A stretch of 64,000 nt of DNA from an uncultured SAR116 cluster alpha proteobacterium (GCA_902595145.1 CACJOU010000001.1:62001-126000); one strand, 5' to 3'. Counted from the stretch's first letter, positions 9,949-19,866 are shown. The notes: generated by a model from the sequence alone, not told the origin. Made by a program: numbers and translations.

Positions 9949-9977
9949 CGCCCGTGCTTGAAACTCAAGGACGCGCG
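9949..9977. other. GC-rich hairpin between ftsY and ffh
   Basis: A 29-nt imperfect palindrome with a 13-position stem (11 paired) closes on a 3-nt loop, with CTTGA/TCAAG at the tip. It is strikingly GC-rich against its AT-rich surroundings. It lies in the 140-nt gap downstream of ftsY and about 35 nt upstream of the ffh start, so it would sit in the ffh leader or the ftsY 3' end. No run of U follows on the transcribed strand, which argues against a simple intrinsic terminator. Its function is unknown. Confidence 0.5.
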
Positions 9978-10055
9978 TTTACGAATCATTAACAATAAAT
10001 TGATGTTTCACTATAGAATTTTATCAATCAAGTCAAGACTAACTGAAAGAAATCA

Positions 10056-10988
10056 CTAATCCAAACCAGCTAATGCCTTTGAAAATGATGAAGCTTCAAA
10101 AATTTGTAGATCATCTAATCCTTCACCAACGCCGACTGCATGAATAGGAATTTCGAACTTTTCAGCTAAGGATACAACAACTCCGCCTTTTGCGCTTCCA
10201 TCTAACTTTGTAATTATCATACCTGTTAAACCTATAGATTCATCGAAGCTTTTTAATTGAGAATGTGCATTCTGTCCAACAGTGCCATCTAAAACTACAA
10301 CTTTTTGATGTGGAGCGTTATGGTCTAATTTTGACACTACTCGACAGGTTTTTGTCAATTCTTCCATTAAATCTTTTTTATTTTGTAATCTACCAGCTGT
10401 GTCGATAATAACGACGTCAATATCTTCTTTTTTTGCTAATTCAAATGCTCGAAAAGCTATGGCAGCTGAATCTCCTCCTTCTTCTCCAGATACCACTTTT
10501 GCGCCAACTCTTTTTCCCCACGTCTTTAACTGTTCCACGGCAGCTGCTCTAAAAGTGTCTGATGCAGCTAAAACAACTGATTTTTTTTCAAGTCTAAATT
10601 TTTCTGCTATTTTGGCAGCAGTAGTTGTTTTTCCAGAACCATTAACACCTGCTAAAAGCAAAACGTGTGGTTTAGAGTTGACTTTTTCATAAAGATTTTG
10701 TTCACGAGGTAGTAAAATTTGTTCAATTTCTTTAGCCAAAGTTTTTGCGATTTGAGACTTTTCTATTTCTTTATTTTTATTTAATTCGAATTTCTGATCT
10801 TTAATCTTTTTTGCTATTCTACAAGCAACTTCCGCACCAAGATCGGCTAGTATTAACTGATCTTCAATATCATAAAGTGTTTCTTGATCAATTGTTTTTT
10901 TGCCAGTTATAGAGGCAATCGCACCTTCCACCTTTGATGCCGATTTGCTTAATCCAGTCTTTAATTTTTTAAACCAATTTAATGCCAT
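10056..10988 (-). CDS. ftsY: Signal recognition particle receptor FtsY
   Basis: FtsY is the membrane-associated GTPase that receives SRP-ribosome complexes. The 310-residue NG domain carries the P-loop GVNGSGKTTTAAKIA (about 114-128), the insertion-box motif DTFRAAAVEQL, DTAGRLQNK, TKLDGSAKGG and the C-terminal GVGEGLDDLQIF. The acidic membrane-targeting A domain of E. coli FtsY is absent, leaving only the short amphipathic start MALNWFKKLKTGLSKS, as in many alphaproteobacteria. It lies between mtaB and ffh on the same strand, 26 nt after mtaB. Confidence 0.97.
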   Translation of the reverse strand: MALNWFKKLKTGLSKSASKVEGAIASITGKKTIDQETLYDIEDQLILADLGAEVACRIAKKIKDQKFELNKNKEIEKSQIAKTLAKEIEQILLPREQNLYEKVNSKPHVLLLAGVNGSGKTTTAAKIAEKFRLEKKSVVLAASDTFRAAAVEQLKTWGKRVGAKVVSGEEGGDSAAIAFRAFELAKKEDIDVVIIDTAGRLQNKKDLMEELTKTCRVVSKLDHNAPHQKVVVLDGTVGQNAHSQLKSFDESIGLTGMIITKLDGSAKGGVVVSLAEKFEIPIHAVGVGEGLDDLQIFEASSFSKALAGLD

Positions 10989-11014
10989 TAAATTTGACTC
11001 TTTTTTTATCTATT

Positions 11015-12307
11015 TCAATTTCGTATAGTTCCTAGCAACCCATCAGGGTTAATTTCTAAAATTTTTGTGGAAACAATTGTGCACGCTTCAACATGTTCTT
11101 TTAATTTTATTTTTGAAAAATTTGTAGAATGGCCAACTGAATTATTTTCTACTAAAACTTTTTGAGTGGTTCCAACCTGACTTACTAAAAACTTATTATG
11201 TTGTTTTTCAGCTAAATCTCTGAGTTCTTTAGCTCTTTTTTGAATAATTTTTTTTTGCACTTGTGGCATATTTGATGCTGGAGTATTTTTTCTATTAGAG
11301 TATGGAAAAACATGAATGTATGTAATGTTAGCTTCTTTAATAAGTTGTATACTCTTTTGGTGAGCTTTTTCATCTTCAGTAGGAAAACCAGCTATAAAAT
11401 CACCTCCGAACACAATATCATTTCTTCGTCTTTTTGCTTCTTTTACAAAATTAATTACGTCTCTATAAAGATGTCTTCTTTTCATTCTTTTCAAAATAAT
11501 GTCATCACCATGTTGAATAGATAAATGAATATGAGGCATTAGTCTATCTTCATGCTCAAACGCATCCATCAAGTCAAAATCAACCTCAGCTGGATCAATG
11601 GAAGACAACCTTAGTCTTTGCAAATTTGGAATATTTTTTAAAACTTTTTTTACTAACAATCCTAAACTTGGTTTCCCAAAAATATCAATACCCCAAGATG
11701 TTAAATCAACACCAGTTAGAACAATTTCTTTTACTCCATTCTTTAATAAAGAATTAATAGATTTAATAACATCTTGAGTTGATACTGATCTGCTAGGGCC
11801 TCTTCCAAATGGAATAATACAAAATGTACACCTATGGTCACATCCATTTTGAACTTGAACGAAACCACGTGTGTGTTTGTTGAATGATTCAACAAGATGC
11901 CCAGATGTACTTTTTACTTCCATAATATCTTGAACAAATATATTTTTATTTTGATGAAAGCTATCTTCTGGTACAAATCTCTTCCAAAAATCTTCATCAA
12001 GCTTTTCTTTATTACCTATTACAAAGTCAACTTCCGGCATGGAATTCCATTTTTGAGGATCTACTTGAGCAGCACAACCTGTAACCAAAATTTGAGCATC
12101 TGGTCTATTTCTTTTAGAAGATCTTATTGCCTGTCTAGCTTGACGTTCGGCTTCACTAGTTACAGCGCATGTATTGAAAATAATTAAATCGCTTTGACCA
12201 TTCTTACTAGCAAGGTCACTAATAACCTGACTTTCCCATATATTTAACCTACATCCAAAAGTCTTGATATCAGGTAAAGAGTTTTTATTTTTTGAAGTAA
12301 TTTTCAT
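11015..12307 (-). CDS. mtaB: tRNA t6A37 methylthiotransferase MtaB-like
   Basis: This is a MiaB-family radical SAM enzyme expected to add a methylthio group to t6A37 in tRNAs. The 430-residue protein has an N-terminal UPF0004 domain (TFGCRLN near 17-23, with further cysteines in FNTCAV and VTGCAAQ for the second Fe-S cluster). The radical SAM core has CDHRCTFCIIPFGRG (CxxxCxxC, about 157-170), and a short TRAM-like C-terminus follows. The shorter N-terminus and the FGCRLN sequence favour MtaB over MiaB or RimO. Its ATG lies one base from the dapF stop (12308), suggesting coupling, and ftsY follows. Confidence 0.9.
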   Translation of the reverse strand: MKITSKNKNSLPDIKTFGCRLNIWESQVISDLASKNGQSDLIIFNTCAVTSEAERQARQAIRSSKRNRPDAQILVTGCAAQVDPQKWNSMPEVDFVIGNKEKLDEDFWKRFVPEDSFHQNKNIFVQDIMEVKSTSGHLVESFNKHTRGFVQVQNGCDHRCTFCIIPFGRGPSRSVSTQDVIKSINSLLKNGVKEIVLTGVDLTSWGIDIFGKPSLGLLVKKVLKNIPNLQRLRLSSIDPAEVDFDLMDAFEHEDRLMPHIHLSIQHGDDIILKRMKRRHLYRDVINFVKEAKRRRNDIVFGGDFIAGFPTEDEKAHQKSIQLIKEANITYIHVFPYSNRKNTPASNMPQVQKKIIQKRAKELRDLAEKQHNKFLVSQVGTTQKVLVENNSVGHSTNFSKIKLKEHVEACTIVSTKILEINPDGLLGTIRN

Positions 12308-13120
12308 TTATTCACCTATAAATCCTTCAAACACTCTTTCAGTATCTCCAGAAAGAGTAACTGATCCATTATCTAGCCACTTAATAAATAAATCTCCACC
12401 GTCTAAAACAATTTTATTTTCCTTAGCGCTTTTGTCTAATGAAGAAGCTGCTACTAATGTTGCACAGGCTCCAGATCCACATGCTGAGGTCATGCCTGCT
12501 CCTCTTTCCCAAACTCTCATTCTTAGAGATTTATCCTCTAAGACAGATACAAATTCAATATTTGCAAATTTAGGGAAAATAGAATTTTTCTCTAACCTTG
12601 GACCAATAGAGTTTATATTTAAATTCTCAAGATCTTCTAAGTTATTTATAAATATAACTGCATGTGGATTTCCGATTGATAAACAGAAAGCTTCAAACTC
12701 GTCTAATTTGACATTTTGTGTATTTTGATCCTTTGATAATGGTATTTCATTCCAGCTAAACTTGGGCACACCCATATTTACAGTAACTAAATTATCAGTT
12801 TTAGAACAAAACAAGTCATCACTAACGCTTTTAATAGTTACAGAATTTAGGTCATTCTTTTTCATCAGATAATCAGCTACGCATCTTGTACCATTGCCAC
12901 AAGCACCAGTTTCCGAACCATCAGAATTGTACATTTTAACTTTGAAATTTTCGGCAGTATTTGTATTTTCAATAATTAAAACTTGATCACATCCAATTCC
13001 TGTGCGTCTATTACTTATTTTATTTATAAATGTTGAGTCATGAATTATAGAATTTTTTACGTTATCAAAAATAATAAAATCGTTTCCTAAACCATGCATT
13101 TTTATAAATGGTATTTTCAA
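12308..13120 (-). CDS. dapF: Diaminopimelate epimerase
   Basis: DapF interconverts LL- and meso-diaminopimelate for lysine and peptidoglycan without a cofactor. The 270-residue protein begins with the family pattern KMHGLGNDFIIFDN. It has both catalytic cysteines: one in GACGNGTRCVADYL (about residue 75) and one in GAGMTSACGSGACATLVA (about 213). The frame abuts mtaB. It is 21 nt downstream of xth and probably in the same transcript. Confidence 0.96.
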   Translation of the reverse strand: MKIPFIKMHGLGNDFIIFDNVKNSIIHDSTFINKISNRRTGIGCDQVLIIENTNTAENFKVKMYNSDGSETGACGNGTRCVADYLMKKNDLNSVTIKSVSDDLFCSKTDNLVTVNMGVPKFSWNEIPLSKDQNTQNVKLDEFEAFCLSIGNPHAVIFINNLEDLENLNINSIGPRLEKNSIFPKFANIEFVSVLEDKSLRMRVWERGAGMTSACGSGACATLVAASSLDKSAKENKIVLDGGDLFIKWLDNGSVTLSGDTERVFEGFIGE

Positions 13121-13141
13121 AAATTTAAGCTTTCTTTTTCT

Positions 13142-13927
13142 TTAAATATCAATATCAACTATAATCGGTACATGGTCCGAAGGTTTTTCCCATGACCTAG
13201 TATACTTATAAATAACACCTGACTTTACTAATGAAAATAAATTTTTTGATACCCAAAAGTGATCAAGTCTTCTTCCTCTATTTGAAATCTCCCAATTTCT
13301 ATTACGATATGACCACCAGGAATAAAGTTTTTCATTATGAGGAACAAATTCCCTCATTATATCCACCCAATCACTACTCTGAATTAAATCTAATAAAGTT
13401 TCTGTTTCTATTGGTGTATGTGATACCACATTGAGCAATTGTTTATGTGACCAGACATCTTGTTCTAAAGGAGCAATATTTAAATCACCAACTAAAATTT
13501 TATTTTTTTTTGTGTTTAATGAAAAATAATTTTTCATTTCATTAATGAAGGAAATTTTATGCTCAAACTTTGGATTTATTGAAATATCTGGTTCGTCTCC
13601 ACCTGCTGGGACATAAAAATTATGAATTTCAATATTACTATTTAGTTTTATATAAATATGACGAGTGTCGTCTTTTTCGCACCAATTCAAATATCCAGTA
13701 TCGGTAAATTCAAATTTTGATATAATGGCTACTCCATTATAAGATTTTTCACCACGATAATATTGATATTTAAAGCCAATTTTTTCTAATTCACCTTTTG
13801 GAAAAAATTCATCTGGGGTCTTGGTTTCCTGCAGGCACAAAATATCTATGTTCTGTTCTTTTGTAAATCTCAAAACATGATGTATTCTGAGCCTTACAGA
13901 GTTAATATTCCAAGTTGCTATTCGCAT
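13142..13927 (-). CDS. xth: Exodeoxyribonuclease III
   Basis: This is an AP endonuclease/3'-5' exonuclease of the ExoIII family for base excision repair. Starting at the ATG at 13927 gives 261 residues beginning MRIATWNINSVRLR; AAGGAG lies 10 nt upstream, whereas an in-frame TTG three codons earlier is too close to it. Catalytic motifs are present: ILCLQETKT (about 32-40), the NxGDLN-like VGDLNIAP, and the C-terminal SDHVPIIVDID with the catalytic Asp-His pair. Its place between lolA and dapF fits alphaproteobacterial order. Confidence 0.94.
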   Translation of the reverse strand: MRIATWNINSVRLRIHHVLRFTKEQNIDILCLQETKTPDEFFPKGELEKIGFKYQYYRGEKSYNGVAIISKFEFTDTGYLNWCEKDDTRHIYIKLNSNIEIHNFYVPAGGDEPDISINPKFEHKISFINEMKNYFSLNTKKNKILVGDLNIAPLEQDVWSHKQLLNVVSHTPIETETLLDLIQSSDWVDIMREFVPHNEKLYSWWSYRNRNWEISNRGRRLDHFWVSKNLFSLVKSGVIYKYTRSWEKPSDHVPIIVDIDI

Positions 13928-14029
13928 ACAAAACAAACTCCTTAAATATATCTAATACTAAAAAAAATTTTCTAAAAATAACTTGTGTCCTTTTGTAAAT
14001 ATATCATTTACAGATATTATTTATACTTC

Positions 14030-14647
14030 TCAATTGTTTGGCTCAGGAAAAGTATCTGGAAAAAATAACACATTAGAAAGTTTATTATTATACTTTGCAT
14101 TTTGTATTAATACAGTTGTGTTTTCTCCCAAACTATCTTGAATTATCCATTTTTTTAAACTGAATGGATTCTCTGAAAATTCTAATACTAAACTTTCTTG
14201 TTTTTCATTATTTTGGCTTTTCAATTTTAATGATATTATGCCTGCTTCAATACTATATTCTGATTTAATATTTTGATTATCTAAAAATGATTTGTTTTCT
14301 AATAAAATAGCAAAAGGTGTACTCTTAAGAGGAATATTGTTAGTTGTTTTGGCGTATCTATCTTGAATAACTATCCAAAATCCTTTACAAGTTATCAATA
14401 GATCCTTGGGATTTTCATAATCAATTCTCAACTTACCTGGTAGATCCAAATATATTATACCATTGCTAATGTTCCCTGAGGGACTTACTTGAATAAAATT
14501 TGCTTCTAATGTGACAAGATTTTTAAAAAATTTTTCAATTTGTAATGTTGCTGATTTGTTTTTTTCAAAAGCATAACATGTTTGACAGCTCAAAATTAAA
14601 AAAAAGGCGTATAAAAAAAAAGATGATTTAATTTTTGATATCTTCAA
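14030..14647 (-). CDS. lolA: Outer membrane lipoprotein carrier LolA
   Basis: This periplasmic chaperone ferries lipoproteins from LolCDE to the outer membrane. The 205-residue protein has a signal peptide (about 1-26, lysine-rich start, hydrophobic core, cleavage near CYA). It then shows LolA-like strands: ATLQIEKFFKNLVTLEANFIQ (split), GIIYLDLPGKLRIDYENP, and a C-terminal VLIQNAKYNNKLSNVLFFP. It directly follows ftsK (stop at 14648), the usual ftsK-lolA-xth order in this class. Overall conservation is low, as is normal for LolA. Confidence 0.87.
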   Translation of the reverse strand: MKISKIKSSFFLYAFFLILSCQTCYAFEKNKSATLQIEKFFKNLVTLEANFIQVSPSGNISNGIIYLDLPGKLRIDYENPKDLLITCKGFWIVIQDRYAKTTNNIPLKSTPFAILLENKSFLDNQNIKSEYSIEAGIISLKLKSQNNEKQESLVLEFSENPFSLKKWIIQDSLGENTTVLIQNAKYNNKLSNVLFFPDTFPEPNN

Positions 14648-17011
14648 TTAATTATCCTCTATCAGAATTTCTCTTTTACCTGCTCTACCTGGCTTGGACA
14701 CAATATTATTATCTTCCATTTTTTCAATTATAGTTGCTGCTCTATTATAACCTATTTTCAAATGTCTTTGAATAAATGAAGTACTTGCCCTTCTTTCTCT
14801 GACAACTAAAGCTACCGCTTCGTCGTATAATTCATCTCTAGCATTTTTATTATTAAAATTATCTATTTCACCTGAAGAAATATTTTCAGGCTCTTCAGTA
14901 ATACTTTCATCATAATCTGGATTGGATTGATCAGATAAAAATTTTGTAATTTTTTCAACTTCATCATCTTCTACAAAAGGACCATGTACACGAGTCACTT
15001 TTCCACCTCCTGCCATATATAACATATCTCCTCTGCCAAGAAGCTGTTCAGCACCTTGTTCTCCTAAAATTGTTCTACTGTCAATTTTACTTGTAACCTG
15101 AAATGAAATTCTGGTTGGGAAGTTTGCCTTAATTGTCCCTGTTATTACATCAACTGAAGGTCTTTGTGTGGCCATCACAACATGAATTCCGGCTGCTCTA
15201 GCCATTTGGGCTAATCTTTGAACCGCAGCTTCAATATCTTTTCCAGCTACTAACATTAAATCTGCAACTTCATCAATTATAACTACAATGTAAGGTAAAG
15301 GTGTTAAACTTATTTCTTGATCCTCAAAAATTGGTTGTCCAGTTTCTGGATCAAAGCCTACCTGAATATTTTTTGAGAGAACTTCACCTTTCTTTCTTGC
15401 TTCAATTAATCTAGCATTATAGCTATCAATATTTCGAACACCAAGCTTGCTCATTGACATATATCTGGTTTCCATTTCCCTAACAGCCCATTTCAAAGCA
15501 ATAATTGCTTTATTTGGATCAGTTACAACAGGTGTTAAGAGGTGAGGAATTCCATCATAAACTGATAATTCCAACATTTTAGGATCTATCATAATAAGTC
15601 TACAAGTTTCTGGAGTATGTTTATATAGTAAAGATAAAATCATTGCATTTATTCCTACAGATTTACCTGAACCTGTTGTTCCAGCTACTAGTAAATGTGG
15701 CATTCTTGCTAGGTCAGCGACAATTGGGTATCCTGCTATATTTTTACCAAGACAGACTGGCAGACTAAAATCTGATTTTTGAAATTCCTGGTGTTCTAAA
15801 ATATTTCTCAAAATCACTGTTTCTCTTGATTTATTCGGTAACTCTATACCAATAACATTTTGACCTGGCACCATTGCCACCCTAACTGCCTCTACAGACA
15901 TTGATCTAGCAATATCATCAGCTAAAGATATTACTCTTTGACTCCTTAAACCCGGTGCTGGTTGTAAGTCATACCTAGTTACAACTGGACCATACCTAAC
16001 AGACTCAATGTTTCCATTAATTGAATAATCTGACAAAACTCCTTCAAGAACTTTTGCATTCATATCAAGAGTTTCTTTACTCGGAGGTTTGATATCTTCT
16101 GTAACATCTTTTAGCAAACTTACAGATGGTAAAATAAAACCACTTTCTGATCCTAATGGTAAGTCATCTTGATATAAGTTGTAATGTTCTTTTCTTTTTT
16201 TTAAGTCTCTTTCTTTATGGAGATTTTTGATTAATATTGGAGACTTTCTAGTTTTAGGTTTTTTTCTGTCTATGGAATTACCCTTAAAGCTCAAAAACTT
16301 GTTTTTAAACTTGTTTAAGAAACTGAGTTTGCTTTTTTGTTCTTCTAATTCATTATTCGCTTTTAAGTCGTTGTAAAACAATAAATTTAAAAACATTGTA
16401 ATTATCCAGACAAAAGGTAGAAATATAGGTCTAAAAATAAATTTAAAAAATTTTATTTCTTTTTCTCCCGTGGATAATATCCAAAAAAACAATAATAAAG
16501 AGATAATTAGAGACGCTAGCCCTAAAAAAGTTTGTGATGAAGTAATGTCAAAATCTGTTAAATTAGAGATTTTATTTGAACAATTTAACAACAACCATTC
16601 GGACAAACCCGTTTGACTTAACATTGACAAGTTTAGATTTAATTTTTGATTAATATTAATCTCAAGATAACTGCCTCCTAAAGAACTTAAAATTGTCATA
16701 AAGAAAATTGTAACCAGCTTTGTTTTGAAAAATTTTATTTTAGTTTCGTTAAATAACTTTAAAGACCACATAAATAAGATTGAGGAAAGAAACAATCCAG
16801 GTAAAATACCAAATTCTCTTATTACTAATCCTGAGAAGAATGACCCTATTTCACCATAAAGATTTTTTGGAATATTATCAGAAACAACACCCCAGCCAGG
16901 ATCTTCTGGATGGAATGAAAATAAAACTAAAAAAATTGATATAGAACTTAAAAATAAAATTATGGAAAAAATTTTATTGGTTATTTTAATATAAAAATTA
17001 CTGTTTTCCAT
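14648..17011 (-). CDS. ftsK: DNA translocase FtsK
   Basis: FtsK is a division-septum protein that pumps chromosome ends toward dif for dimer resolution. The 787-residue protein has about four N-terminal membrane helices (1-205), a short basic linker (about 210-290) much shorter than in E. coli, then the RecA-like motor. Walker A is AGTTGSGKSVGINAM (about 445), Walker B is IVVIIDEVADLM, and ATQRPSVDVITG follows. The last 65 residues are the winged-helix gamma domain that reads KOPS sites (SFIQRHLKIGYNRAATIIEKM, split). It sits between a DapC-like aminotransferase and lolA. Confidence 0.97.
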   Translation of the reverse strand: MENSNFYIKITNKIFSIILFLSSISIFLVLFSFHPEDPGWGVVSDNIPKNLYGEIGSFFSGLVIREFGILPGLFLSSILFMWSLKLFNETKIKFFKTKLVTIFFMTILSSLGGSYLEININQKLNLNLSMLSQTGLSEWLLLNCSNKISNLTDFDITSSQTFLGLASLIISLLLFFWILSTGEKEIKFFKFIFRPIFLPFVWIITMFLNLLFYNDLKANNELEEQKSKLSFLNKFKNKFLSFKGNSIDRKKPKTRKSPILIKNLHKERDLKKRKEHYNLYQDDLPLGSESGFILPSVSLLKDVTEDIKPPSKETLDMNAKVLEGVLSDYSINGNIESVRYGPVVTRYDLQPAPGLRSQRVISLADDIARSMSVEAVRVAMVPGQNVIGIELPNKSRETVILRNILEHQEFQKSDFSLPVCLGKNIAGYPIVADLARMPHLLVAGTTGSGKSVGINAMILSLLYKHTPETCRLIMIDPKMLELSVYDGIPHLLTPVVTDPNKAIIALKWAVREMETRYMSMSKLGVRNIDSYNARLIEARKKGEVLSKNIQVGFDPETGQPIFEDQEISLTPLPYIVVIIDEVADLMLVAGKDIEAAVQRLAQMARAAGIHVVMATQRPSVDVITGTIKANFPTRISFQVTSKIDSRTILGEQGAEQLLGRGDMLYMAGGGKVTRVHGPFVEDDEVEKITKFLSDQSNPDYDESITEEPENISSGEIDNFNNKNARDELYDEAVALVVRERRASTSFIQRHLKIGYNRAATIIEKMEDNNIVSKPGRAGKREILIEDN

Positions 17012-17024
17012 ATCCTAATCTTTA

Positions 17025-18236
17025 TTATTCTTTTGCAATATCCATTTTTAAAAACAAACAAATGCGTCTCATTGTTTCCTCAATAACTTCCTTATTGTCA
17101 ACTAAGGATATTCTTAAGTACCCTCTACCTGGATTAATACCATTCACATCTTTTGACATAAAACTTCCTGGCATGACCCTTAGCGAAAATTTTTGCCATA
17201 AAATTTTAGCTGCTTTTTTATCATCATTGACTTTTAACCACAGAAAAAAACCTGCATCTGGAATTTTAAAATCTTTATAAAAAGGTTTTAAATATTTTTC
17301 TGCAATTTCAAAGTTTTTGTCATAATGTAAGCAACCTTCTATTTGATGATCATCGTCATCATACAATGCGCTAGCAACTTTTTGAATAGGAATAGGTACT
17401 GGCGATGCACCATTTGAAACTAACAACTTATAATTTGCTATTATATTTTCGTCTCCAGCTATAAATCCAGCTCTCATTCCACATGCATTACTTCTTTTTG
17501 ATAAAGAATTAAAAATAATTAAATTTTGTAAACCTTGTCCTAAAGTCAGTGCTGCATCTAATCCACCAGGTGGTTTGGCTTTGTTCATTCTATAAATATC
17601 TGCATAACATTCATCAATAGCCAAAATAAATTTATATTTTCTAGCAAGTAAAATAGCGTTTTTTAAATAATCAATGCTAGCAACACTTCCATGAGGATTA
17701 GATGGGGTGCAAATATACATCAGTACAGAAGAGTTTAATAAACTTTCAGGTAAATTAAAAATGTCTGGTAAATAATTATTTTCTGGCAAAGAATTTAACC
17801 AATGTACTTTGGATCCACTTGATATACTGCCTGCAAACCAAGCATGATAAAAAGGATTAGTTATAAGAGCTGTTGTTTTTCCAACCTTTAAGTTCTTCGC
17901 TAGTAAACCTACAAGATGTAAAGGTTCTCTTGTTCCTGGAACAGGAACAATGTTTTTATTTAATTTTATCAGTTTTTCTGCACCTGGGTATCTTCTTCTT
18001 ATATAATTTAATATACTATTACCAAAACTTGGTATTGCTTCACTTGAAGGATATCTTGCCCAATCTTTATAATTTAAGTCTAAAATTTTTTTAGTAAAAT
18101 CTGGCATACCCAGTGTAGGTTCACCTAAAGACATTTTTAAGATCGGGTATTTAGGATTGGGCTCAGTATTTTCTAAAAGAGATGTAAGTTTTCCAAACAT
18201 CCAGTCCTTTAAAATATTGTAATCTGAGTTCTCCAT
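17025..18236 (-). CDS. dapC: Class I/II aminotransferase, DapC-like
   Basis: This is a 403-residue PLP-dependent aminotransferase. The N-terminal SLGEPTLGMPDFTKKIL and YPSSEAIPSFGNSILNYI and the PLP lysine region FNSLSKRSNACGMRAGF (about 240) match the succinyldiaminopimelate aminotransferase branch (DapC) found in many proteobacteria. If so, it converts succinyl-2-amino-6-ketopimelate to succinyl-LL-DAP, complementing dapF and asd in this window. The position directly upstream of ftsK does not prove the substrate, and another aminotransferase role is possible. Confidence 0.75.
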   Translation of the reverse strand: MENSDYNILKDWMFGKLTSLLENTEPNPKYPILKMSLGEPTLGMPDFTKKILDLNYKDWARYPSSEAIPSFGNSILNYIRRRYPGAEKLIKLNKNIVPVPGTREPLHLVGLLAKNLKVGKTTALITNPFYHAWFAGSISSGSKVHWLNSLPENNYLPDIFNLPESLLNSSVLMYICTPSNPHGSVASIDYLKNAILLARKYKFILAIDECYADIYRMNKAKPPGGLDAALTLGQGLQNLIIFNSLSKRSNACGMRAGFIAGDENIIANYKLLVSNGASPVPIPIQKVASALYDDDDHQIEGCLHYDKNFEIAEKYLKPFYKDFKIPDAGFFLWLKVNDDKKAAKILWQKFSLRVMPGSFMSKDVNGINPGRGYLRISLVDNKEVIEETMRRICLFLKMDIAKE

Positions 18237-18335
18237 TTTTAAACCTTTGAATAATTTTTACATTTATTTATTTATATTATAGTAGTAAATTTTAAAACCA
18301 ATATAATTGAGTTATTAGATTAAAAGAGATGATCA

Positions 18336-19538
18336 GTGACTATTAAAGACGTATCAAAGGAAAATTTTCATAAAATTTGTGTTGTAGGAGGAGGCATAAC
18401 AGGTGCCATAATGGTTTTGTTGTTAAAAAATTCAAATATGTTCAAGTTAAATGAAATAGGTTGGATTAAGCCAAAATTAAAATCAAAATATGATTTTAGA
18501 ACTACATTTTATAATGAAACCAGTCTGAAATTGCTAAATAATTTAAATATTTTAAAAAAACTAAAAAAAAATGATTATACATCAGTTAAAAACATTAAAG
18601 TATATGGTCCAAATCATAGTTCACCATTAGAATGGGGTTATTTTGATACAAATAGAGAACTTGGCGCGGTAATAAAAAATAATATTATTTTGAATATCAT
18701 AGAAGACAGGCTTAAAGATATAAAACAATATGACAGTTTTGTAAATAATACTGAATGTAAAGAATTTGAGAGAACTTTATACTTAGAAAACAAAACATTT
18801 ATCAATACACATTTAGTTTTGTCAGCAGATGGAAAAAATTCTTATCTAAGAAAATTACTTTCTGTAAAAACTATAAAAAAAAATACTAAACACATTGCAA
18901 TTTCTGGGTTTTTAAAACAATCTAAAATTCATAACTCAACTGCTATTCAAGCATTTACAAATATAGGTCCAATTGGAATACTACCATATGAGAATAAAAA
19001 TCTAGTGAACTTTGTTCTAAGTATTGAAAAAGTTGAGTGTAAAAAAATCTTATCAAAAGAAAATCCTGAATATTTCATATGTAATGAGTTAAACAAATTT
19101 TTTTCACATATTGATCTTAATTTCAATCCAGTAAAAAAAATTAACAAAATACAAAACAAATTATCGTTTTGGGATCTCAATTTAAACCTGGTGCTGAACC
19201 CTACATCTTCAAGAGCGATTTTAATAGGTGATGCTGCTCACTCGATCCATCCCCTAGCGGGGCAAGGACTTAACCTGTCTTTGAGAGATTGTGGTTCTGC
19301 ATTAAACGCAATAGAAAATTGTTTGAAATTTGGAAATGATCTTGGTGATGAATCAATTTTAGAGTTTTACAAAAAAGAAAGATTACCCAAAAATTTTTCA
19401 ATGACGGCTTTTACAGACTTAATGTTTTTTGGATTTACTTCAACTTCAAATAAAACAAAGTCATTGTTAACAAAAGGTATGGAAAATCTAAACAAAACTA
19501 ATCTTAAAAATATATTTAGAGATTTAGCATCAATTTAA
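18336..19538 (+). CDS. UbiH/UbiF-family FAD monooxygenase
   Basis: This 400-residue flavoprotein hydroxylase probably hydroxylates the ubiquinone ring. FAD motifs are clear: ICVVGGGITGAIMVLLL (about 10-27), the central LVLSADGKNSYLRKLL (DG motif) and LIGDAAHSIHPLAGQGLNLS (about 290-310). The start is a GTG at 18336, preceded by a weak AAGAGA. It is divergent from the aminotransferase gene and ends 1 nt before the convergent DUF971 stop. Which position of the ring it hydroxylates (UbiH, UbiF, UbiI or a broad UbiL/M type) cannot be read here. Confidence 0.85.
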   Translation: MTIKDVSKENFHKICVVGGGITGAIMVLLLKNSNMFKLNEIGWIKPKLKSKYDFRTTFYNETSLKLLNNLNILKKLKKNDYTSVKNIKVYGPNHSSPLEWGYFDTNRELGAVIKNNIILNIIEDRLKDIKQYDSFVNNTECKEFERTLYLENKTFINTHLVLSADGKNSYLRKLLSVKTIKKNTKHIAISGFLKQSKIHNSTAIQAFTNIGPIGILPYENKNLVNFVLSIEKVECKKILSKENPEYFICNELNKFFSHIDLNFNPVKKINKIQNKLSFWDLNLNLVLNPTSSRAILIGDAAHSIHPLAGQGLNLSLRDCGSALNAIENCLKFGNDLGDESILEFYKKERLPKNFSMTAFTDLMFFGFTSTSNKTKSLLTKGMENLNKTNLKNIFRDLASI

Positions 19539-19539
19539 T

Positions 19540-19866
19540 CTATAAAGAATTGTAATATTCTTGTAGATACTTATCATGATTTTTTCCAAAATCGTGTAAT
19601 AATCCCCAACTATAAATGCCTGAAGAATGGTTATCAGAAAAGATAATTCTTATAGCATAATTACCTACTGGTTCAATTAGATCAATTAAAACATTGCCTT
19701 TGTTTCTAACTATAATTTTGGGGCCTCCATGACCTTGCACGTCAGCGGATGGACTTTCTACTCTCAATAATTCTGATAAAATGTTAAACTTAGAATTATC
19801 ATCAAAATGAATTGATAAATATTTACCATTATCTTTTTTTTGAATTAAGGTAGGAGTAACTTCCAT
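19540..19866 (-). CDS. DUF971 domain protein
   Basis: This is a 108-residue protein matching DUF971, a domain also found at the N-terminus of gamma-butyrobetaine hydroxylases and in small stand-alone proteins sometimes linked to Fe-S metabolism. The matching parts are LSIHFDDNSKFNILSELLRV (with the usual acidic loop), SPSADVQGHG and the ending GIYSWGLLHDFGKNHDKYL, typical of the family (G-I-Y-[ST]-W-x-x-L). It is convergent with the UbiH-like gene and follows the LON-domain gene by 45 nt. Its biochemical role is unknown. Confidence 0.82.
   Translation of the reverse strand: MEVTPTLIQKKDNGKYLSIHFDDNSKFNILSELLRVESPSADVQGHGGPKIIVRNKGNVLIDLIEPVGNYAIRIIFSDNHSSGIYSWGLLHDFGKNHDKYLQEYYNSL

Noticed and set aside
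9949..9977. SRP RNA (4.5S) gene near ffh
   Set aside because: The hairpin lacks the conserved SRP RNA asymmetric loop and tetraloop sequences and is too short.
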